DNA of 64,000 nt from Lonicera japonica (lineage: Eukaryota > Streptophyta > Magnoliopsida > Dipsacales > Caprifoliaceae). Every line of letters begins with the position of its first letter. Positions within the stretch are counted from its first letter, which is position 1. Position numbers and translations under genes: made by a program. Below, in pieces: positions 11,189-23,134 of the stretch. The stretch lies in NCBI GenBank assembly GCA_021464415.1, contig CM038466.1, positions 53,975,013-54,039,012 on the forward strand, read 5' to 3'. The notes under the pieces are model-generated. The model was not told where the DNA came from. It ran no database searches and saw only the letters and a list, made by a program, of their open reading frames with translations.

Positions 11189-12717
11189 AGCTCTATCAAA
11201 GAGTTTTTGCATATATGTAATATGTCTGATTATGTAAGAATTTATGATACTAGATTGCTATATGGTTATATGTAAGAATTTGTCAAGTTTGACAATATCT
11301 ATCTAAAAGTTATATAATACACCTATTTTTTTCCCAAAACACACAACCGCATAATTAAATTTTCCGAAAAAAATTCAACCCAATTTTAAAAAAATAATAA
11401 TCACTAAATTCAACATTTTGTTCGTCCAACAACATTAACTTTGAAAAATCTCTTTTTATTCTTCTTTTCTCTATTGTATAAAATATTTATTTATGGACAT
11501 AAATGCCGTTTAACAAAGGCATTTTAGAAGCATCTACAGCAATCCGTTATGATTTAACGGCTAAATTTGACAGAAGAGCCTTTGATGTGCAATATATATA
11601 GTTTGAGAGCTTAATTGACACAAAATTGAGTTTAAGGGCTAAATTGAAACTTGGGTTATAGTTTAAGGGCTCCTCGCTAGTGTCTTTTACTCAAAAAAAA
11701 ATTCATGGAAAAACTTAAAAATCAAGAGGATATCACTCCAATAACTCAACTTATTTTCCACATTTTCACCAAAACTAACTCAATTTATTTTCCTTTTCCA
11801 CCTTATAATCAAACAGAGCATTCGTTCTAAAATTATTTGTTCTAAAACAAAATTACCAAACACATATCACGTGTAGGAAAAAAAAATAACTTATAACTCA
11901 AACCCAAGTTTAAAGTTTGACCTCTAAAGCATAATAAACCGTGCTCATTTTTCAAGGTCAACTCACTTAGGTTTTGCTATTGAGCATGTGGGCGCAACTC
12001 AGAATGTCACTAATTCTCCTTCCCACAATAGGTGATGAGGGAACATTTTTGTCTAATTTGCTACGTCATATTATACCCATTGTATCTCAAAGCACATGCG
12101 GGTCAAATAATTCATCTGCCGAGGGAGCAGTAGAGTCTTCTTCGTGTTGCAAAGTATTTTGATTTTTTTGTTGATTAAAGATTTTTCATTGTTATATGTT
12201 TAAAATATGTACTGATATTAGGGTTAGTATTTTTCTTCGAAAAATAACGTACTGATATTTTCAAATCAATCAATCCACGCGCAACTATAAACCTTAATCC
12301 TAAACCGTTTGAAACTTTTTGAAAGGTCAATATGAAAGAAATCAAAAAATGAATTATATTTGGATTAAGAATCTTAATTAAAATGGAACCTAAATTTATA
12401 CAATTATAAATTAATTTTAATTGGTGGATATACTTATCAATTTTGAAAGTTGCATGTAATATCGTGAAACCTTATAAAATATTTTCATGATTTAAGGGTG
12501 GATTAACTACAAGATATGATGGATACAAACAAAATCACCCATATTATGTTTGTTGACAGCTCAAAAGTAATTTATTTTCGCATTTATAAGAATGCACTAT
12601 TTTATCATAATCAAAGGTTTAAAATAAAACTTTTTGCCTATTATAAATATTTATATGTTCATCTTATTCTAAAAAGACTGGTGAACTTTTAATTCAAGAA
12701 ATTTTAAAAATAAAAAG
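11189..12717. other. AT-rich stretch with one small unexplained frame
   Basis: It is mostly noncoding. A 62-codon plus-strand frame (11974-12162) with unusually even base composition contains IGDEGTFLSNLLRHIIPIVS and a serine-rich end. It looks more protein-like than its surroundings and could be an exon fragment. I do not recognise the family with confidence. Confidence 0.3.
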
Positions 12718-14470
12718 CTAACTCTTAATTTACATAAAAGGCAACGTCACATCTGATATCTTATCAAAAAATTTATAGTGGTCCTACGCAGACTTGGTTC
12801 ATCTCCATTATTTTTCGGTCCATTTCCGTCCAATAAGGTTTAGTTTGAGAGCTAAATAAATGATTTTTTTCATGAAATTTAGTGGAGATGTTCTCCGCAA
12901 AATTTCATCTAAAGATTTAATCTAGAAGTGGGTGAGATGATGATCTAAAATTTTAATTGTTGAATATAAATATAAGTATCAAAGTTTTACTATTCCCGAT
13001 TCCGGTTTGAATTTCTTGAAGAAATTTTGTGGAAATGATTTACTCATTATGAGGTTATCTCTATAAGCAGATGTCCTCCATTCTTCATTAATTTTGGTAA
13101 AAAAAAATCTTCTTCAACCATCAAAGAAAAGTTTTCCATATCAAAATGGTACAAAGTAAGAAGATATATCAACACATGTCTAACTTATTTTGCAACTTCT
13201 TACAATAATTAACAATTTTTTTCCCATATAGTTATCAAACGGACTTTTAACCATCCAACTTAACCTCATTAAACAAAATTAAATCAAAAGAATAATGAAG
13301 AGCAGAAAAATATCCATCCTACACTTGGTGGGATAATCTGATGTCTGAAGGGGATTGATAAGGTAGTGTACAGTATATGGTACTGTATCCGGCATGTGTT
13401 CAAATAATAATAATTATGCAACAATTGTTCACAAAAGGTAATGTGTCTTGATGGTAAGATTGTTAAATTTCTTTTAATTGGTTGTAGGATCAATTTTTTA
13501 TTTAATCATATTTCTTAATATTAAATAATATAGTTATTGGAAAGAGTGCCTTACACATTTCAAGTGAACACTAGCCGTAAGTTTTATTTTTTTGTGTGTT
13601 TATTATATAGAATAGATGGATATTAGACTTTCTTATCGATTTTCTATTTTACATAAATCATAATTTATTATTGTGATTGTTTTATATTTGTCTCGTTTCT
13701 TATTACATATATAGTTTTATTTTTTTAATAAAATATCGGCCTGTATTTGGCTTGCTACTTTTTAATTTCTTTCGTTTATATTTTAAACTTATCACTGTTT
13801 TGATGCATTATGTTTTTTCTTAAAGACACTTGTTTTTCTTTTTGTTACCTAACCAAACATTATATTTGTTTTTCAAACTTTTAACAAAATATTAATGGAA
13901 ACAAAAATTAGATCCGGAATTTGGATATTCTAATTTTGAATTATGGACCACGGATATTTAAACCTAATTAATTTATTGTATTTGGATTGTAAAGGCACCT
14001 TAGATACACTACTTTATCCCAAATTGCTTGGAAAAAAAATTAGTGTCCAAAGTTTAAAACAAAACATTTTAGGACAAACTTATTACTAGAAAATTTATAG
14101 ATACTTTTATTATATGTTTAAGTGTTCATTTGTTCTTTTATTTATTGTTTCTATTGGTATTTGATCATTTAGTAGTTACTCAATTCTAAAATCAAACTAG
14201 TAATTTCTCTCCTATAAAAAAGAAATGGTGGATGAAATACAAAGTGTCAAAATAGTAAAATATATATATATATACTGCCAGAACTTTTGAAATCCAATCC
14301 TAAATTAAATACAAAATTGTTTGAGTCCGTCGAATTTTAACAAAATAAAATAAAAATATTTAATAGCTATACTACGTGAAATCATAATGGATGTGTAAGG
14401 CTTTATAGGATTTTGATTAATTCCCAAAACTTGATAGAATTTTGATTAATTCCCATATTTTTTGCATCAC
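12718..14470. repeat. Old segmental duplication, copy A
   Basis: Blocks at 12721-12800, 13540-13685 and 13900-14470 reappear in the same order and orientation at 16748-17680. Examples are AATTTACATAAAAGGCAA, TATAGAATAGATGGATA and GGTGGATGAAATACAAAGTG. No gene is readable in either copy. Confidence 0.75.
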
Positions 14471-14904
14471 ATAACTGCAATGCGTTTGGTTAACTGGACT
14501 CTTTAAATTGCTGAAATTGGACCACTCCATTGCTAGAATTGTAGTTTATCATACAAAAATATAAATAAAATAAAATTTATTATATTTTAACAATCCATAA
14601 ATAAATTTATAGGTAAATCTTAAATATTAATAATTTAAATCTTCAACTACCTTACCTTTTTAGTTTCCTCCATTTTTTTATATATAATATTTATGAACCA
14701 TACCATGATACGCCGACTTATTTTACTACATGTTTAATAAACTTGATTTAAATAATCACATATAATAAACTTTTGAGGTTGCTCGAGATTGAACTACTTT
14801 TAAAGAAGAAAGTCATGAGAAACAACAATAAAATAATCATTCAAATTACATTAGTTTATAATAAAATGTTAATTTGAGAAATTTTAAAAAATAAAATAAA
14901 TAAA

Positions 14905-16741
14905 TGATAAACGCTTAATATTGTCATTCATTTGCTCATTTTCGGAGTTGTTTGACGCGTTTATTTCTCTAAAACTACTCGGTTTGCCAACTTATTTCGT
15001 GATTAGTCTCGTAGCACTTTTGTATTTAACAATGCTTGAAAAGGCATATTTTTGTGTTTATTTTGGTGTCTTAAGATTTCAAGAAATATTGTATTTAATA
15101 CAATATTGGAATTTTCCATGGACAAAAAGAATTCAAGATAGTGGAATTTTTCATGGACAAAAAAGAATTCAAGAAAGTGGAAGTCTCCATGTGATTAAAG
15201 AGCATCCAAGAAAGAAAGTCTCCATGTCCATGTGATTAAAGAGCATCCAAGAAAGAAAGTCTCCATGTCCATGTGATTAAAGAAAGAAAGTGGAATTCTC
15301 CATGTGATTAAAGAGCATCCAAGAAAGTGGAATTCTCCACCAAAAATAAACAATAAAAATAAAAATAAAAAAATAAAAATAAAAAGCATTGTTTATTATT
15401 TTAGCATCCAACACAACTCTCCTATTTATAGTCTTCATTGTTGTGTTGGAGAGTACACTTTTATTACTTCTCATTTCTCAATTTATAGAGAGCTTGTAAT
15501 AGTTTTATTTTCTAGAGAGAAAAATGGAGTTCACTTTTATAATTCTTGTCTCTACATTTATTATGGAGTAAATTTCTTTGCTAAGGCTAAAAGATGAAGT
15601 TTGCAATGCATTAATTATGTAAGTTCAATTATCATTCCATTGTTAGTATTGTTAAATACTTTTTGAATCCTTCATCTTCTCCATTTTTTCAACCATTCAT
15701 AAGCTAGTAAGATAATTTTCATATGATGATTTGACTTTGTATGCCTTGTATACATAGATTTCAAGCATTAATGAGAAAATGATACACTTGTGTATTTCTT
15801 ACTAGCCTATGTCCATTCTTTCTTTGAATGAGATACTTTTCATTGCCAAGCATGATTAGTCTTTGAATATTCATAGAAACACCATAAATTTGATATTTTA
15901 ATCTTTAAATACTTTAATGATATGTTGAGTGCTTTCTACACTTTATGTGATTTTAAGACTCATCATCTTCTTAGTTAAAGTGTTGCCAAAGAGGATCTTT
16001 TAAATTTATGTCATAAACAACTTCATTAATCATTTTAAGGACTCAATTTGTATTTATCAAATAAGTCTATATAGGACGGTTTGACATCCACCTAGACTTC
16101 CCAATCTTAGACAAATGAAATATTATGATTTATCGAGCTAAACTCTTTGTAGTTGGCCATTTTCATAATCAAGTCATTTGCCTAGGGGAAACTAACAATG
16201 AGTTCTTAAATGCCTAGTTTAAATTTATGCCTTTTCTTTTTGTGTATTTTAAATTTGAATCTTGGTTGATATTATATGGGAATGGGTTGCACTTGCTTCA
16301 CACCCTTTGTCACAAGATAAAAATGAGAGATACACTTGTGTTGATATTTGCTTACACCCTTTCTTTATATGGCATTTATATGGGAATGGGTTGCTTTTGC
16401 TCCACACCCTTTTGCTTAGAAATGGGTAAAATATTCAACACTTAGGAATTGCATTGAGAACTTTGAATGAGATCGATTTTACTTAACTTTGCAAAACAAA
16501 TGAATTCTATAATGCCTTAGCCTTTTCTCATCTATTATTACATCATTTTAATTTTTATTGCAAGACTTTAAAATCAACAACTAAAATCAACCAATTAAAT
16601 TCTCTTAACAAAACCTTGGACTCGTAATCACCACATCGTCTTTCCGACTATCCTTGTGGTTCGACACTTGGACTTACCAAGTATTATAACTTGACAACCT
16701 GCACTTGCGTACCTAAGCACGGAAGTATTTTCGGCGCGTCA
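14905..16741 (+). mobile_element. Solo LTR, Athila-like gypsy family, plus orientation
   Basis: It starts TGATAAACGCTTAATATTG and ends TTTTCGGCGCGTCA, matching the LTRs of the complete element at 53249. ATAAA flanks both sides (14900-14904, 16742-16746). It is 1837 bp with no internal region, so it formed by LTR-LTR recombination. Inside, the R/U5 half is strongly similar to the other copies, but the upstream half carries a minisatellite where other copies have palindromes. Confidence 0.92.
15105..15345 (+). repeat. Minisatellite inside the U3 of the solo LTR
   Basis: GTGATTAAAGAGCATCCAAG-type units start at 15191, 15232, 15273 and 15304. They are preceded by two units of TGGACAAAA(A)GAATTCAAG about 32 bp apart. 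This sits at LTR offset 200-440, where the related LTRs carry palindrome islands. Confidence 0.8.
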
Positions 16742-16744
16742 ATA

Positions 16745-17680
16745 AATAACTCTCAATTTACATAAAAGGCAATGTCCCATCTTATATCTTATCAAATAAA
16801 TCTCTTAGTGGTCCTACGCTTTACTTGGTAAGAGCGGTTTAGACATTTCGAATGAACACCGTAAACCCTTTTTCGTATTTATAATATAGAATAGATGGAT
16901 ACTAGACCTTCTTATCGATTTTCTATTTTGCATAAGCCATAATTTATTGTTGTGATTGTTTTTCCTTTTTGTTACCTAATCAAACTTTAGATTTACTTTT
17001 CAAACTTTTTAAAAAATATTAATGGAAACAACAATTATATTAGATCCGGAATTTGGATATTCTAGTTTTGAATTTGGATATTCTACTTTTTGTTCTTTAA
17101 TTTATTGTTCCTATTGCTATTTTATCATTTATTAGTTACTCAACCCTAAAATCAAACTAGTAATTTCTCTCACAAATGCAACCGGGGTATATATAGTCAT
17201 ATAGAGAACATGGTGAATTATATGACAACCAAAAATATCGAATATATATTTACGACTTATTTGTAAATTAAATATAGGTATTACATCATCGATTAAAAAA
17301 GAGAATGGTTCATAATTAATTTTTGCATTAGTTTTTTATTTCTTGTTTCTCATTTTTATTCATACGTAATTACAATATCTAATAATTGTTAGAATACGAA
17401 ATCTTGTTGTTCAAAAGGAAATGAATTTAACTATCAATTTGAATTTAACGCCAAAAAAAAATGGTGGATAGAATACAAAGTGTCAAAATAGTTAAAAAAA
17501 ATAAAATTGAATAAAGCGTCATAACCTTTTGAAGTCCACTCCTAAATCACTTAAGCATCATTGAATATTAAAAAATACATAAAAAATTATCCAATAGTTA
17601 TACTATGTGAGTATTTATTAATTCACTTGAAAATTTGCAATATTCTTCGTGGTTTTGATTAATTCCCGACAAAGTGAACG
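16745..17680. repeat. Old segmental duplication, copy B
   Basis: This is the shorter partner of 12718-14470. It lacks the part corresponding to about 12810-13530 and begins directly after the solo LTR's right target duplication. Confidence 0.72.
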
Positions 17681-17730
17681 CTTTTTCATAACAATAAGCT
17701 TTAACAGTAGAGAGATTGAATAACTCAACT

Positions 17731-18008
17731 CATTCCTTTCCTTTATTTAGTAAGCACAAATTCCGGAAATACTTTCCCGACAGAGAAGAAAGTAGGGGTA
17801 AAACCATTCCTTTCAAAACCCGTGGGATTGATTTTCCCATGTGATTTCCGAGCTTTTATTACAAAAATTTTAGACAACAATACCCTTACCTAAATATTTT
17901 TTATGCTTTACCAAACATAAGAAAGGAAACTTGACAGAAAATTCTAGTTTCCCACCTCCATGGGAAAGACAAGGGAATTGATTTCCCTTCCGTGAACCAA
18001 ACGAGGCC
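17731..18008. mobile_element. Tourist/Harbinger-like MITE, left-truncated unit of a dimer
   Basis: It is a direct-orientation relative of the next element. It shares CACAAATTCCGGAAA, GGGATTGATTTTCCCATGTG and ATACCCTTACCTAAATA, and ends CGTGAACCAAACGAGGCC. Its own left terminus is replaced by unrelated sequence. Confidence 0.75.
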
Positions 18009-18011
18009 TAA

Positions 18012-18317
18012 GGCCTCGTTTGGTTCACGGATTTTACTACTTGGAAAATGAAAGTCGTTTATTTCCTTTATTTGGGAAGTACAAATTCCGGAAACACTTT
18101 CCTGGGAAAGGAGAAAGTAGGGGATAAAACTAATCCTCTTAAAACACATGGGATTGATTTTCCCATGTGATTTCCAAGCAGTTATTACAAAAAATTTAGA
18201 CAATAATACCCTTACCTAAATACTTTCCATGCTTTACCAAACACAAAAAAGGAAATTTGACAGGAAATTTAGTTTCCCACCTCTATGGGAAAGATCTTCC
18301 CTGAACCAAACGAGACC
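18012..18317. mobile_element. Tourist/Harbinger-like MITE, complete unit
   Basis: The left end GGCCTCGTTTGGTTCACGG and the inverted right end GGTCTCGTTTGGTTCAGGG form a terminal inverted repeat. Flanks are TAA (18009-18011) and TTA (18318-18320), consistent with a TWA target with one change. It is 306 bp and non-coding. Confidence 0.8.
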
Positions 18318-18340
18318 TTAGAGTATACATTTAAAATAAC

Positions 18341-18680
18341 CTAGTCTAATATATATATATATATATCCTACTATCGTAAAATGTTCCTCTTTTGAACTAG
18401 AATGTGAAACGTGTCAAATGGAGGAATTTCTTCCATTAATACATAATTAATAGTTTTTTAATCTAATTCTATCTACTATTACTAAAGTAAAATAATACCC
18501 CTTTAAACATTAATGTTCTACGTGTCAAATGTAAATATTTAACTTAATGTAAGGAATTAAATAAGTTCCTCCATTAATACATATTTAATACTTTTTTAAT
18601 CTAATACTATCTATATACTATTATGGTATTATGGAGGAAGTTCCTCCATTAATTCTCCATTAATAAGTTATTTACAAAAT
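18341..18680. repeat. AT-rich repeats with Helitron-like starts
   Basis: Two copies of a block starting TTCCTCCATTAATACAT and continuing into TTTTTTAATCTAAT-CTATCTA lie at about 18565 and, in variant form, about 18430. TCTATCTACTATTACTAAAG resembles plant Helitron 5' starts, but no 3' hairpin was found. A (TA)n tract lies at 18350-18366. Confidence 0.4.
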
Positions 18681-18810
18681 AATAATAACATACTCTTTCT
18701 TCCATTCTTATCAATCTAGCCCATTAATCTTTTTCCACATCCCATCAACTCTTATTTTCATGCATAGATACAAGTGCATTCTATCATACATGTATCTATT
18801 TACATTTATA

Positions 18811-18965
18811 GGGAAATGCTTTTCTTATCCATAAATCTTACCACCTATTCTTACCGGGTGCATTAAATGGATTGTACATTTGTTGTATATTGTGAAGGTA
18901 CAACCCATTCAATGCACCCGTTAATAATATGTGGAAAGATTTGTAGGTAAGTGTAGAATTGCTCT
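18811..18965. mobile_element. Foldback MITE, about 155 bp
   Basis: Almost the whole sequence is an imperfect inverted repeat. ACCGGGTGCATTAAATGGAT pairs with the complement of AACCCATTCAATGCACCCGT, and ATAAATCTTACC pairs with GGAAAGATTTGT. Outer ends are GGGAAATGCT and the complement of GAATTGCTCT. The target duplication is uncertain. Confidence 0.7.
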
Positions 18966-19403
18966 ATTATAGGAGGAAGTGCATTAAATTTAGTGTTATG
19001 ATTTAATTAGAATAGCTTTAATTAGTGTTAATGTTTGCACACTCCTTTTTGGCCCCTATGCAAGTTTTGTGATTATTTAATAATAATCGGAAATCATGCA
19101 TGTCTCTTTCTCTTCTCCAAGTTCACCATCATTAACTAAAAATTAATCGTGAAGAAACTATATGGTCTTTTTGTTCATTCCCTTTAATTTAATCGTATAA
19201 ATGACTCTTGCAATTCTCCACTATCTATATCTATATATATACATTAATGATATTAAGTTCTATTTAATTTTTGTAAACATCAATTGTAACTCTTGATTTT
19301 TGTATCATTAAGATTCTCTCTCCCTCGCTATAAATATACATACTACGTAATGCTTTACATTGATCTTTCATTCAAGCTAGCAAAATTATACGTTAATTCC
19401 GTA

Positions 19404-19440
<37 letters not shown>

Positions 19441-19812
19441 ACTCTCTTTTAATCTTTAGATCGATAAAGTATACATGATTTGTGTAAAACTTCTAATTCT
19501 TTTTCTTTTCGTTGCAGCCCATTAGTTAGTATAGCAGATCAAGTGACAAATAACTTAATTTAGATCATTCAACTGTCATTAAGATCGAACATCGATAGGT
19601 CGTCTTTTTAGTGTGACATTTTTAACTTGAGATAGCCAAGTCTTAATAATGTTGTCTTTGTAATGAATTAAATGGTTTATGTGACTTTGTAGGTACGTAC
19701 CTTTATAAAAAACTCTTTTTAACATTATTAATTATACGTAAAAAATATCTAGTTGTTTCAGATAATTCAATGCAATGCCTCAACATACTGCATTTCCTTA
19801 ATTTAAAAATTC
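18966..19812. other. Noncoding stretch with a (CT)n microsatellite
   Basis: A dinucleotide CT tract lies at about 19404-19447. No gene was recognised. Confidence 0.6.
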
Positions 19813-20392
19813 TTTAGTAGTTGTGTTGTCCCCAACTTCTTCATCAAATTGTTTACACTGAGGTTCAATTATATGGATTTCTTATTTTCTTTACATGTTA
19901 AATTTTCATTCCTATGTACTGCATGTTGATTCCTGTAGTTTCAATTAAAAATTGATTTTTTTAATTGTCAAATTAAACGCAATTAATATGACATGTAAAA
20001 GTTTTAAGAAATTTGACAACATTTACTTTTGATTGGCATGCTTGGAAATTTTTTGTTATGTTTTGTGTTCGTCCATATAAGCCTTAATTGAGAAGTGGAA
20101 TTTTTAGTAGTTGTGTTGTCCCCAACTTCTTCATCAAATTGTTTACACTGAGGTTCAATTATATGGATTTCTTATTTTCTTTACATGTTAAATTTTCATT
20201 CCTATGTACTGCATGTTGATTCCTGTAGTTTCAATTAAAAATTGATTTTTTTAATTGTCAAATTAAACGCAATTAATATGACATGTAAAAGTTTTAAGAA
20301 ATTTGACAACATTTACTTTTGATTGGCATGCTTGGAAATTTTTTGTTATGTTTTGTGTTCGTCCATATAAGCCTTAATTGAGAAGTGGAATT
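19813..20392. repeat. Exact 290-bp tandem duplication
   Basis: Positions 19813-20102 and 20103-20392 appear identical base for base. No coding content. Either a very recent duplication or an assembly duplication. Confidence 0.93.
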
Positions 20393-21038
20393 TTAAAGAA
20401 AGAAAAATATAATATCACTCCATGATTATGCTTTCGAATCCAATATTTTCATTTTAAAATGTGTGGGTTACGAACTAGACGCATCCATTTAATTGCCGCA
20501 ATAATTCCCTTTTCCTATATTCGTTGAATCCATTTGGTTTCTTTCTCCAAAGCATCCATTTATTGCTTTCGTTTTCCAATTAAATTTCAATGAATTCTTT
20601 CATACGTTCATTCATTTCCCCTTCTATATTTCATACGTTCTTCTTCTCTTTTATGCTAGGCTTCACTTATCAATTTCATCCATCAGCTAGACCTCTACTC
20701 TACCATCCATTCCCACAAACTTTTGGCCTTCCATTATTTAGTCAACAATGAGGGAAGGCGCACTAGAGAATTTTTTTCTAGCTTTGTTGCAATCAATTCC
20801 CTCAAGGCATTACTTCTTCATTTTTTCCTCTATGTTGTGCTTATGGCTTTTTGACTTATGATTTCCATTAGTGTATTGGGATTTATAGAACAAACAGAAG
20901 GTACTAGAGAATTTGTTCTTGAGTCCCCTCTTCTATGTTGTACTTAAGTTTTCTAGATCTCTGATTTTCATTGTTATCTTTGGTAGCTCAAAAAAAATGT
21001 CTAGAATTTACTTCTTGCTTTGTTTATGGCAAAAGTAT
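20393..21038. other. Noncoding stretch, nothing recognised
   Basis: It is T-rich without a persuasive reading frame. The repeated phrase ACTAGAGAATTT (20764 and 20903) hints at a diverged duplication. Confidence 0.45.
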
Positions 21039-21249
21039 CTGTGAGATTCCGCAAACACAGCCCCCCCAGGTCTTAACCTTTAGTTGAGGGCCTAGAACAT
21101 CATAACGGATTCATTTATTCCATTTGCTTCAATAAAATGATATATTACATATGGTTTCCTTAAATTCTATTCTAAATGCAGAAGGGTTCGTTCAAAGTCG
21201 CTAGTACGTTTTACGAGAAAGCGAACAAGAGATTTGTAAAATGGGTAAA

Positions 21250-22665
21250 TGTGAGAATCCGGGCCTCCGACCCGTAATCTTTTTCTCGTTTGTTTTGAAA
21301 GAAAACGTATTTTATAGAGTTGTCTATTTGTTTTACAAAAAAATAAACAAAAGATTGCATAAAAGATAATTCGTGAACAAACTATCTTTTATACGTTTGA
21401 AACCAGAGAATTGATTGATAACTTGTTTTGTTAGGGTTCAGGAACTGCGTTACAAATTGGGAAGGTGTTAGGTTCGGTCACTTAATGAACCATGTATTTA
21501 ATTCCTATTTTAGATATCTTGCAAATAGTTTGAATAGTTTTCAAAATAGTCCTTTTAGATAAATTCGGTTTAAAATAGCATTTATGAAATCATACTCGAG
21601 CTTTGCGAGCGCCTACGTATTCATTCATAGAATGAAATCAGAGTCTCGTAGTTTCACTTGTTTGAAAACTATTTTATGTTTATTTGTTTTGAAAACATGT
21701 CAAAACGGATTTTAGTTTTCTTGTAAAACTTAGAAAAGACTGATTTCGATAGCAGTGAACTTCTTTGCAAGTTATCTAATTTTCAAGATTAAAACTCATA
21801 TTTAAATTGATAATTGAAACTAGAAGAGTTGTAGAAAGACGTACCTGATGCGCTTGATGAAGACTGCTTGCTTGTCTTTCTCTCTCCAGAATTTTCTCTT
21901 TAGAATTTTATCTCTCTAACTTTCTCTCTCTCTAATGACCTAGATAAAGTTTCCCCTTTCTAAAATTCACTTGAGTGTTGATGATCTCAAATGAGACCCT
22001 AAGGGTCCTGTTTATAGAGAAATTTTTGCCAAAAAATACTTCAAAAGGGGTTAGCTGCAGGGGGTGCGGCTGGGACCTGCGGCTGGGGCCTACAGTTAGA
22101 GCGTGCGGCTAGAGCATGCAAAAAAGGGGTGCGGTTAGCACCTGCGGGTATAGGGTGCGGTTGGAAGCCAACCGTACGGCTAGGAGGTAACCACATGGTT
22201 AGGAGCCGCGCAGTACTAGTTGACTGATTCGGAAGCTCATTAGACTGATCTGGAAGCATGAAAGACCGATCTGTGATGGTAAAAGACCGATCGGTCTTTA
22301 TCATTTTCTTACTGTTCTCTGAAGACGGATCAAGGTTTATTGAAAATCGATTGGGTAGCTTTGAAGACCGATTAGGAAGCTATGATGAACGATTCATGCT
22401 ACTCAAAGACCGATCAGTCTCTGAGTAATTCATATAGCTTTTTCTGAAGACCAATTGAAGTGGGTTGAAGACTGATTGGATGCTCTAAAACACCGACCAG
22501 TCTTGGTAAGCAGAGTGGCAACATTGCATGACGGATTTCGAACGGATCATTTTAACGAATTCAGAACTCAACATGTACTTGACATACTTGATTATTGCAC
22601 TCAAGACTCGATGTGTATGTGGCATGTTTAATTCATTACGAGAGTTGTGGATTGGGGTGTTCACA
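21250..22665 (-). mobile_element. Probable solo LTR, minus orientation
   Basis: The plus strand starts TGTGAGAATCCGGGCC and ends GGGGTGTTCACA. Flanks are GTAAA (21245-21249) and ATAAA (22666-22670), a 4 of 5 match. On the minus strand a CTATAAACAGG TATA-like motif lies near 22015, with the palindrome island upstream of it. About 1416 bp. Confidence 0.6.
22217..22506. repeat. Palindrome island (GACCGATCGGTC type)
   Basis: About nine variants of GACNGATC(G/T)G, 20-40 bp apart, include the near-perfect palindrome AAAGACCGATCGGTCTTT at 22282-22299 and AAAGACCGATCAGTCTCT near 22404. They lie in the U3 side of the minus-strand LTR. Confidence 0.8.
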
Positions 22666-23134
22666 ATAAAGCCTATATGTGAACCCTATCCTTTCACAAT
22701 GATCTATGAAATCGGGATTCTATAGGGTTCGAAAACTATGTTACCGTTTGAGAAGGTGTTAAGCACTTATTCTGCTTTTTCGGTCTGTAATGGTCCTATA
22801 TGTTTATTCTATGTTGAAGAATTAAGATGCTTTTATTGATAGTCTATTTCTATTTATAAAATTTGATACCTTTAGGGAAAAACAGGAAAAGAGGAGTAAA
22901 AATCTTGTATTCCGTAATCCGATATTTAGGATGTTAATTAAAAATGAAAGTTTGACGATTTTTAAAAATTGTAAGATCAATTTGATATCAAAATATCTTG
23001 TTTAGTTATTTTAGAAAAAGATTGGATTCTATCGGAACCGATTTGATATGGAATTCGAACTCTTGAAAGAAGGTATACCGGATATATTACAGTATATATA
23101 AAAGACAAAATCTATCTGAGTTTAATTCGTAAGT

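Larger units (their letters stand above)
9017..11775. repeat. Inverted pair of a dispersed repeat flanking 2.6 kb
   Basis: The stretch at about 9017-9085 (AAGTTGAGTGATAGAGGTAA, then TTGATTTTTAAGTTTTTCCA) is matched in reverse complement at about 11697-11775. The pair may be the ends of an old DNA element or two independent copies of a short repeat. A more distant relative lies near 30905-30960. Confidence 0.45.
21039..23100. mobile_element. Older LTR remnant split by a younger related LTR
   Basis: TGTGAGATTCCGCAAACAC at 21039 parallels the start of the younger LTR at 21250. The segment after the younger LTR (TAGGGTTCGAAAACTATG, then AGAAGGTGTTAAGCACTT, 22722-22765) parallels GGGTTCAGGAACTGCG, then GGAAGGTGTTAGGTTCG inside it. 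The outer sequence is thus probably an older copy of the same family. The right limit is approximate. Confidence 0.4.

Noticed and set aside
15195..15597. Several overlapping frames of 64-97 codons on both strands
   Set aside because: Products of the minisatellite and A/T-rich tract of the LTR at 14905.
22041..22304. Minus-strand frame with repeated TDRSF residues
   Set aside because: The repeat is the translation of the LTR palindrome island, not a protein repeat.
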